From assembly GCF_003573695.1 (NCBI RefSeq), contig NC_039363.1, forward strand, positions 124,479,302-124,543,301: a stretch of 64,000 nucleotides of DNA, in the 5' to 3' direction. Position 1 is the first letter of the stretch, and every line of letters starts with the position of its first letter. The translations under genes were made by a program, and so were the position numbers. This document shows positions 57,057 to 64,000 of this stretch, piece after piece. Below the pieces are notes generated by a model. That model saw nothing but the letters and a program-made list of their open reading frames with translations. It was not told where the DNA came from and did not search any database. This DNA is from Papaver somniferum (Eukaryota; Streptophyta; Magnoliopsida; Ranunculales; Papaveraceae).

Positions 57057-57104
57057 ATTTTCTGTTTTGCTCGAGGACTAGCAAAATGTAAGTGTGGGGG
57101 AATT

Positions 57105-58216
57105 TGATGAGCACGCACGTGTGACACATTTTCACCCATAACTACATTTCCTATGACTAATTTAATCACTAATAATCTTGTTTTAAGTCTTTTCAAGGAA
57201 ATAAGCTCTTTTGGAAAAATAGCTCAAAAAAGTGTTAAAGGCAACCAGAGGAACTGATAAAGGCACCCATCATTTCAGATACGGGCACCAAACAAATGGA
57301 TAGAAGCACCCTCTTCTTCTTCATTTGAAACAGATTCACATAATTTATGGGTGATCTCAAAGATTTAAGGAAAAGATATCTTCTTGCCTATTATACAGGA
57401 AGTTTTCATATCTTGAAGTTAAAAAAGATAATATATTGATGAGTTTATTTTTATTGAAAAGGAGAAAGAAAATCTGTGGTTTTATTTATAAATACAAAAA
57501 GATAATATCCCCAGGATTTTATTCTAGCAAATAGAGGAAGATGTGTGATAAATGGAGAAAGAAATTATTCCTGAGATATCTTTCATTAAAGAGAAGATCT
57601 GGTGGAGTTATGGAAGAATATTTTGAAAAGATGTTTGAGTAATGGGTTGTTGTGTATAAATAGGGTGCTAATAGGACCAAACAGGCATCCGGAGAGGGGG
57701 GAGTTTTGGAAGAGCAAAATAGTTTCGTTTAATTTTTCTCCTTTTCTCTTCTTTGTAAACACCATTTGACCAATAAAAATAAATTTTGAGTGTGTTTTCA
57801 TCATGAGAAGCTAAACCCCATCACTGGGACGACGGAGGAAGCCGAATTTCATGCATGGTAAAATTACTTTATTCTCTGTATGACTTTTGCACTTATTTTA
57901 AATTGATTTATGATTTGAATTAATTAGTTATTATTTTATTCGATGGATCATGCTTGCTTAAATGTTTGATGTCCCATGCTTACGATTTATAACTAATGTT
58001 TTGAGAATCTACCTTGGCAAAAATAAAATTCAGTATATTTTATTTATTGAGCTATAATTGCCGAAGAATAAATAATTGAACCTTATGATATGAATTCGGT
58101 GAACTCCTAGTCCCAGTAACTCTCTCTTTTATTATTTTCATTAAACCTTTAAATTTAGTCTTCACAAGTCTTAGCGTTCGAATCCTTATTTACAACAACG
58201 ATTAAAAATCAAACCA
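57105..58216 (+). repeat. LTR 5 of array E (right border)
   Basis: Matches the other LTRs to its last bases, which read AAAATCAAACCA instead of AAAATCACATCA. Directly followed by GCAAC, the target duplication, and not by a PBS, so this is the outer 3' LTR. Confidence 0.88.
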
Positions 58217-58221
58217 GCAAC
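58217..58221. repeat. Target-site duplication of array E, right copy (GCAAC)
   Basis: Identical to 46988-46992. Confidence 0.8.
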
Positions 58222-60104
58222 CAACACCACATGATCAAGCATACCATAAGAGGAAAAAAAATCCTTAACCAACTTGATTATACTTGGACCAACAACATCT
58301 CAATATTTATGAAAGAAAATCCTTGAAGACCGTCAGGCCCCGAGGCTTTCATCGAACCAAGTTGTCGCATAGCCTTTTTAATTTCCATAACAGACACTTC
58401 CCTAGTGATACAATTGTTCTCACTATCAGAAATTATGCTAGGAAATAAACATTCAATTTCAGCATGATCTAAACTAGTAGTAATTGAATTAAAAAGAGAG
58501 ATAAAATGATTCACAATTTCTATTTTAATCTCATTATCAAAGGTTATCCACTTACCATTTTTATCCTTTAGCATGCAAATAGAATCTCTTCTCATTCTAA
58601 TCAAGGTGGAAGTATGAAAAAACTTAGTTTTGTGATCCCCATCCTTAAGCCATTCAACCCTAGATTTTGTCTCCAAAAAACTTCTTCCATTTTGAGCAAA
58701 TTCAGATAATCATACAAATAATAATACATATTTTGCATAGCCTCTTCAGTAGGTGACGAATCAAATGTAGTTTGGGCATCAATGAGATTAACAAGAGCAC
58801 AATAAATCGTTTTATAAATATTACCAAATACATTATTGTTTCACTGCCTAGCTTCTTTTTGTAATCTATCAACACCATCGAAGTAATTTTGGTTATTATT
58901 CCTAAAAGGATTATGCCAGTTTTCTTTGACCATATCAAGAAATCTGCTGTCACAGACCCATATGGCCTCTAACCTAAATGGTCTTTGTTTAAATTTCTTC
59001 TTAGGTTCTAGGTCAATTAAAACCACTCTATGATCAAAATTAACGTAAGAGAGGTGAAATACATGGGAATTTGGGTAGCTCTTGCATCATTCCTCATTGG
59101 CTAAAACACGATCCAGCCTTTCCTTGATGTTAGCGAGTCTGATTCTATTTTTCCTGAACCTGACTCGCAGATGGCTCTCTTCCACCAAATTTTTCATTCC
59201 TTCAGCCAATCGTATTGGGATCTCCCATAACCATATGACCAGCCTGTTCTACTTCAGTTATGGCTCCAAGTTCTTCCCAAATACTCTTTCTGTTAACCTT
59301 ATTTGTACTCCTATAAATAGAAGACGGAAACCATGGACTTTTAAATTTAGCCGTGACCACAGCATGGACATACCACCTTGACTTTCTCGTAGCTTGAATA
59401 TCCACCACATCCGGATCCCACCAAATGCACATACCACCCGAAAAACCCTTCGGGTCAACAACATTATTTTTCCTAAAACCTAATCGACCAACAATACTTG
59501 TTGCATGAGTAGCAAGCACTCCGGTTTCAAGAAAAGCCACTATTGTTGGTTGATGTCTCTTGATCAGTTTCTTAATAACATGGACAAAAGAGGGCCTAGA
59601 TGCAGCCCTACAATTCCACACTAAAATCTTCATCAACAAATTATCAATACACCTAGAAAATGATAAAGGCCTTGCAGGACCACTATGGATTGGCACTTTC
59701 ATTCCCCTTACTATCACTGCCTTGTTCAACTCTATAATTGGGGTAAACTTTGTCTTGAACTGTCGCTGGTAAAACGAATCCACATCCAAACGGGTATTGA
59801 AGAGCATCTCGAACTTCCAAAGATCGCTTGAGATTCTTATTAGTGATGGGGTTTCACCATTGGAGCCATGTCCACCACTATGGTTGTTGTTTCTTGCCAC
59901 ATCCTTGACACGCATTCTAGTTCTTCCCTTCCTTGATTTAGAAACTCTGTCGGGTCCATGTGAGTCCAATTTGAAGGGGAGAAACTTAGTAGAATCAATA
60001 GATGATTGATTCTGTCCAAAAATATACTCCAGTTCAACTGTTCCTGAGCATGCACCATCTCTGGAAGCACTTGGTCCATCAGTTAGAGCTTTAAGTCCAC
60101 CCAT
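58222..60104 (-). pseudogene. LINE-R: end of ORF1, endonuclease and start of RT of an L1-type LINE
   Basis: Minus strand from 60104. The first 157 codons look like the end of ORF1. ORF2 starts at ATG 59633 (MKILVWNCRAASRPS), the usual start of plant LINE endonucleases, in the same frame without an intervening stop. Endonuclease blocks: IVAFLETGV (catalytic Glu region), FSGGMCIWW and HMVMGDPNTIG, where the usual GDFN reads GDPN. Beyond a frameshift come RIRLANIKERLDRVLAN and VNFDHRVVLIDL (the terminal His block), then an EAIW region. The RT start follows: VEWLKDGDHKTKFFHTSTLI, and IKKAMRQLGSMKASGPDGLQ at about 58360. The frame then slips and the element ends at the E insertion; catalytic RT motifs are absent. 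Several frameshifts. Confidence 0.85.
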
Positions 60105-60390
60105 GTTATCTATTCTCTCACTATTTCTGTCAGGTGAGTCTGCATGGATTTAAGTTCATTTAAGTTCCTCTTAATCCCTTCGAACTCTTTATTCAATTTT
60201 AATGTAGTAAATTAGTAGAATAATTATTTTCCCTATTTATTTACACTAACAAATTTCTAGATTTGTTTATTCTTCCTAAAAATCCTTAATAAATCTTATA
60301 TTTACATCTACCTATATAGATAAACTACTATTGCAGGATTTTTTACCAGTAGTAAAAGAAAAAAAAACGTAAAAATTTGAGGAAAAATTA
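60105..60390. other. AT-rich stretch right of LINE-R
   Basis: No gene or clear repeat seen. Confidence 0.4.
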
Positions 60391-60575
60391 TAATTCAGGA
60401 TTTTTACGGTTAGGCATTATTTGAATCGGACCCAACCTTAGATCTATTTACGGTTACAAATCTAACCGTAATAACACTTACAAAAAAAAATTATTTTGAT
60501 TTACGGTTAGGAGATCTTAATATCTAAGCGTGACAACTTCAGAATTCCTAACCGTAAAATGGTAAAACCTTTTTT
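60391..60575. repeat. Inverted TTACGGTTAG / CTAACCGTAA repeats
   Basis: TTTACGGTTAG occurs at about 60408 and 60501, TTTACGGTTAC near 60450, and CTAACCGTAA in the opposite sense at about 60465 and 60551. The arms can form nested hairpins; it may be a small foldback element with unresolved ends. Confidence 0.45.
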
Positions 60576-61234
60576 TTTCCGGTTCAATCTAATCATGTCA
60601 AGGTAAATGGTTTGTTGATTCCCATCAGTTCTATCAATTTGCTTCTTCAGCATCTTTAATGAAGACTTTAATCGATGATTATGAATGTTTTGAATCGCCT
60701 ACTAATTGAAGACGATGAAATGATTTCAATTGAAAAAAAGGATGAGATTAAAGGTTGACGAAGGAGATGAGATTTAGAATAAAAGCGTATTTTTGAATTA
60801 GAATTAGGTTTTCATTTTAGTTTTTAGGTTTTTGTTTTAGATGGAGGTAATTTAGACATTTATTACTGCATCAAAACACCCAATAACAACTTTTTAGTCA
60901 CTAGGAATTCATGGGAAGCCCCTCTATTGGAATTACTCTACCTGAGAATTACTTTACTAACTTTTATATACAATTCATGGGAAATGAAATGCACTTGAGT
61001 AGCATCTCCGCGGCCCAACCCTACGTATTTGGAGCGACGGCCCATTTTCCAGTGAAACTGAAATGTGAAAACTACTGTCGGACCCATTTCTGTAGATATT
61101 TCCACTCTGAAACCCACGGGAGAAAAACTTCACGTGCGCACCCATTTTTGGAGAAAAAATTCTTCCGAAACCCATTATTTTCTAAAATCATATTTCTCTG
61201 AGATTTTTTTTTCCATAGAACGAGTTTCCCATCC
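60576..61234. other. AT-rich stretch, no supported gene
   Basis: The frames 60911-61201 and 60975-61175 overlap on opposite strands and show no domain. Possibly a 5' flanking region for the exon that follows. Confidence 0.35.
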
Positions 61235-61350
61235 ATGTCGTCATCCATTGCTGCCGCTATATTGAGAAAGGAGGAAAAAGATTATTAGCTACTCCATTGA
61301 TCTCTGCTTCTAGATTTGTTGATGCTGTTTCTGGATCTTCTTCTTCACAG
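61235..61350 (+). pseudogene. Possible 5' exon with mitochondrial-type presequence (frameshift)
   Basis: ATG 61235 opens MSSSIAAAILRK and stops at TAG after 17 codons. One base change of phase in the GAGAAAGGAGGAAAAAG run gives KGGKRLLATPLISASRFVDA VSGSSSSQ (two pieces), ending at CACAG with GTAAGA at 61351, a consensus-like splice donor. The Arg/Ser/Ala-rich, acid-poor beginning resembles a plant mitochondrial targeting peptide. A possible acceptor (TTATTTGCAG) ends at about 62623, followed by a short frame. I do not recognise the protein, and a lost base suggests a pseudogene or sequencing error. Confidence 0.3.
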
Positions 61351-63260
61351 TAAGATTTCTCAATAACATCCTTCCCATCGTTTTTAATTGATATTTTTGT
61401 TTAGATCTGTCTTTGTTTTGTTGGTTTGATAATGTGTGTGTTGATGAAAGATCGATTTTGATACTGGATTGAGATTTTTCGTTTAAGTCAACTCAGGTTG
61501 GAAATGCTTTAGGTGATGAATCTAATTAATAACTTGTTCTAGGATTTGATTTTGATCCCATCTGCGATTTCTGTATATTTTTCATGGTTAAGTGGTTTCA
61601 GTTTTGTCCGATGTATGTTAGTTGAATTGTTTGGGAATAGATCTGATTTACTATGATGATAATGATACATGTTTATGGCTTATTTTTGTAGTCAGTATAG
61701 AACATTATAGAGTGTTTAGAGTATTAAGTCCCAATAAAAGAAATGTCACTCTACACTCTACAAAGGCTTAATTAAACGTCAAGACTCAATATTTAGTGTT
61801 AAGAGTGTCAACTATCAAGCTTAATATTTGATACAGTTTAGGATAGTGTAGAGTTTCCTTAGTATCCACAAAACTGGAGTTCTCAAAAACTATCTATTTC
61901 GTGGAGTATTTATGTAGGTTAACCATGGAGTTGGTTAGGAGATGTATTTTTTCTGAGAAAGACTTCATATTTCCGGATTGCCAATCTTACCAACAGATTA
62001 ATGCTTTTGTCAAGATTGGCAAAGTGTTTACTTGGTTGGAGAGGCATCAGAAATTTTCCCTTTAAGTACAAATTTAATGTTTAGAACTTTTCAGGTTGTT
62101 GGTGTAAGCTAGGGTGTTAAGAGTCACAAGTAGGATCTGTCAGTGCATCTGTTTGGAACTTCCTTATGTGAGTTTGAATCATTTAGCCCATAGCTATCTT
62201 AAACAGCTTCAACTTCCGCTGGAATATATTCTTCCTCCGTTTACAAACTAACATTTTCATGAGCACAGTACAGGATACCACTAAGATTTATAACATAAGG
62301 ATTAGTATAATAACTTAATTAGGGCAAGAATGGCGATATTAATAGTACTAGTAATGTTGTTTGGAATAGTGAAATTAGTGGCATTACAAGAATTACTGTA
62401 TTAGCAGGAGTACTATCACCTTATTGCAGTACTAGTAGTGGTGTTTGAAACAAGTAATAAAGCATATCGCATGCATAAAAAAAATTCGCGACGCAAAGCT
62501 GAAATGGTGTGTAGTTATGTATCTATGCTATTAACTTCAAAATATTTTTTAAATAAAACATTGCTACATCTGTGCAAATTTTTAAACAAGAATTCTTAAC
62601 TCGCCGTTCTTTTTTATTTGCAGCGAATCTACCACTGCCAGTATTGTTGTGGATTAGGTTTGTTTGCATCTTGGGAAGTATGTTTCGTCATTGGAGGTAG
62701 AAAAACACACATATATCAAATTTTGTTCCACCTTACAGGCTAGAGGTGCAGCAAGCGAGTGAAAAACAAAGGAAGGAGCAGGTGGAATTTTTGATTTTCC
62801 TTTGGTTGTCATCTTTATAAGAGTCTTTTTTTTGTTGACACATATATCAAATTGTTCAAGGCTCTCTTGTTGTTCCTGTTGGAAATATAATCTCTTGTCT
62901 TTTTTGGGTACTGGAATTGTCACTTGCCTAAACTTGAGAAAGTCTTCTGTTGTCAACATTATGGTAAAATATTTTTGAGAATGTCTTTTGCTAGTCTCAG
63001 AGCTGGCCAAATGGAACATTTTTCTTTCATGGAACTATGATAGTAAGGTGGAGCAAGATTTTTATTTGAAACACTATGCATGGTATGTTTCTGTGGATCA
63101 AAGTGAGTTAGGAATGGTGGTGTTGATGTTTGTTTCAATGGGTTATGCATTTAAAAGAAAATGGAGCTAAAAGGATGCTGCAGTGGCAAGGCAAAGGAGA
63201 TGGAAGTGCAAATGGGTTTGGTGTGCGTGTGACGTGCATTTAAAAGAAAATGGAGGTGTG
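61351..63260. other. Intron-like or intergenic AT-rich DNA
   Basis: T-rich on the plus strand, as plant introns are. The frames 62654-63019 (minus) and 62988-63170 (plus) lack recognisable domains. Confidence 0.35.
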
Positions 63261-63264
63261 AATA

Positions 63265-63845
63265 GTGATGCATAATAGGTTACGTATCTACAAAATTTGT
63301 TGCATAACTTGGTATGCATTCTCGAAATTGGTTGCACAACACGTTCTGCAGCTTTTTTTTCTTGCATAACCTGTTATGCAGTCCAGAAAACGGTTGCATA
63401 ACACGTTATGCAGCTACTTTTTTCTTAGTATTGAAACCAACAAAAAATAAGGATGCATAACTTGTCATGCACCTACAATAATATCTACATAACATGTTAT
63501 GCAGTCGTGAAAATGGATGCATAACATGCTATGCATCCGATAATATGACTGCATAATGCATTATGCATCTAGAAATTGTTGTACAAACTTTTATGCATCG
63601 AGAAAATGGATGCATAACCTGATATGTATCCGTAAATATGGATGCATACTGCATTATGCTTCAATTTTTTTATGTACGCACTAAAATGAACCAAAACAAT
63701 GGTTACATAACTTGTTATAGATGCATAACTTTGTTATCCAAATGCATAATTTGTTATGCAGTGGAGAAAATTGTTGCATAATTCGTTATGCGTCTGCAGA
63801 ATGTGTTATGCATCTTTTTTGGTGGCTGCATAATGGTTATGTATC
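63265..63845. repeat. Palindromic TGCATAAC-GTTATGCA minisatellite
   Basis: More than fifteen degenerate copies of TGCATAAC.tGTTATGCA, 18-20 bases each with spacers, forming units of roughly 35-45 bases. Examples lie near 63361-63382, 63394-63412 and 63514-63534. Each copy is self-complementary. Confidence 0.75.
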
Positions 63846-64000
63846 AAGTTTTCGAAAAATTTTCCTAAATTGATGATCACCTCCGATTTTTTCGTGAAAA
63901 ACAAAAATTTTATATTCTTGTTTGTACTCGTAGCGTAGCTCTCTTAAAAAGATTTCCAACGATATAAAATTTGTAAAATTCCAAGGCGCGGATTTTTAGA

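Larger units (their letters stand above)
46993..58216 (+). mobile_element. Array E: five LTRs and four internal regions of one non-autonomous element, head to tail
   Basis: Order: LTR1 46993-48067, INT1, LTR2 49397-50498, INT2, LTR3 51839-52949, INT3, LTR4 54611-55723, INT4, LTR5 57105-58216. Each internal region has a PBS, a leader, one open frame, a hairpin array and a PPT. Period lengths are 2404, 2442, 2772 and 2494 bases. One GCAAC target duplication surrounds the whole array and none occurs between units, so the array grew after a single insertion, most simply by unequal exchange between LTRs. No gag or pol is present. Confidence 0.9.

Noticed and set aside
44121..60104. LINE-L and LINE-R as one LINE split by array E
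   Set aside because: On the minus strand LINE-R already contains the end of ORF1 and ORF2, yet LINE-L to its left begins again with the ORF1 N-terminus; the order is wrong for one element.
1..64000. tRNA, rRNA or small-RNA genes
   Set aside because: I looked for tRNA-like A and B boxes and rRNA motifs and saw none that could be supported; the tRNA-like matches are retrotransposon primer binding sites.

Overview
The window looks like a stretch of nuclear heterochromatin from a large flowering-plant genome, probably a eudicot. The evidence is AT-rich DNA packed with nested Ty3/gypsy LTR retrotransposons (Athila-like, chromovirus-like and Tat-like), a copia-type LTR, plant L1-type LINEs, a small DNA-transposon derivative and plant-specific domains (plant mobile domain, RVT_3 RNase H, a SANT/NAM-associated-like fragment). 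I cannot name the species. I see no intact housekeeping gene, rRNA, tRNA or CRISPR array; almost every coding stretch belongs to a decayed mobile element.

Layout. (1) 1-19673: element A, an Athila-like retrotransposon on the minus strand. Its 3' LTR runs off the left edge, and its gag-protease-RT-RNase H-integrase is split at the RT by element D. Its very long 5' LTR (about 2.9 kb when the two copies are combined) is cut off at 19673. (2) 6794-14063: element D, a complete non-autonomous LTR element on the plus strand with target duplication GCAAG. In place of gag-pol it has one decayed gene for an acidic protein with a hydrophobic C-terminus. (3) 19675-21134: element B, a collapsed chromovirus (LTR, gag, piece of LTR) with target duplication CATCC, sitting on the older A/C junction. 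(4) 21140-25401: element C, gag plus 5' LTR of an Athila-like element whose LTR and 1.1 kb leader match those of D. (5) 25402-35351: element F, a Tat-like non-autonomous element carrying a decayed plant-mobile-domain gene in antisense. It has minisatellites in its right part and a solo LTR (G) inserted inside. (6) 35352-38337: copia-like LTR debris. (7) 38338-39924: H, the 3' end and LTR of an A-like element. (8) 39925-44100: AT-rich DNA, a SANT-like fragment and a decayed intron-containing gene. (9) 44121-46584: LINE ORF1, broken by a MITE and by a second LINE fragment carrying RNase H. (10) 46993-58216: array E, five LTRs and four internal regions of one non-autonomous family in head-to-tail order, with one target duplication (GCAAC) around the whole array. 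(11) 58222-60104: a second LINE (end of ORF1, endonuclease, start of RT). (12) 60105-64000: AT-rich DNA with an inverted-repeat patch, a possible 5' exon and a palindromic TGCATAAC satellite.

How the parts fit together. A, C, D and E share PBS type or cis-acting blocks. D looks like a parasite of C-type elements: same LTR, PBS and leader, but no gag-pol. D and E, although they belong to different LTR families, encode related proteins (shared block LGLxxCASxxLxDYxxxxxPE and a C-terminal DPQ[IL]FRLL next to hydrophobic segments). A, D and E also each carry two AGGA-loop hairpins. One lies upstream of an internal G-rich tract and the other upstream of the true polypurine tract. The stems differ between families in a compensatory way. 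I regard the protein family together with this paired hairpin/purine module as the best candidate here for an undescribed system.
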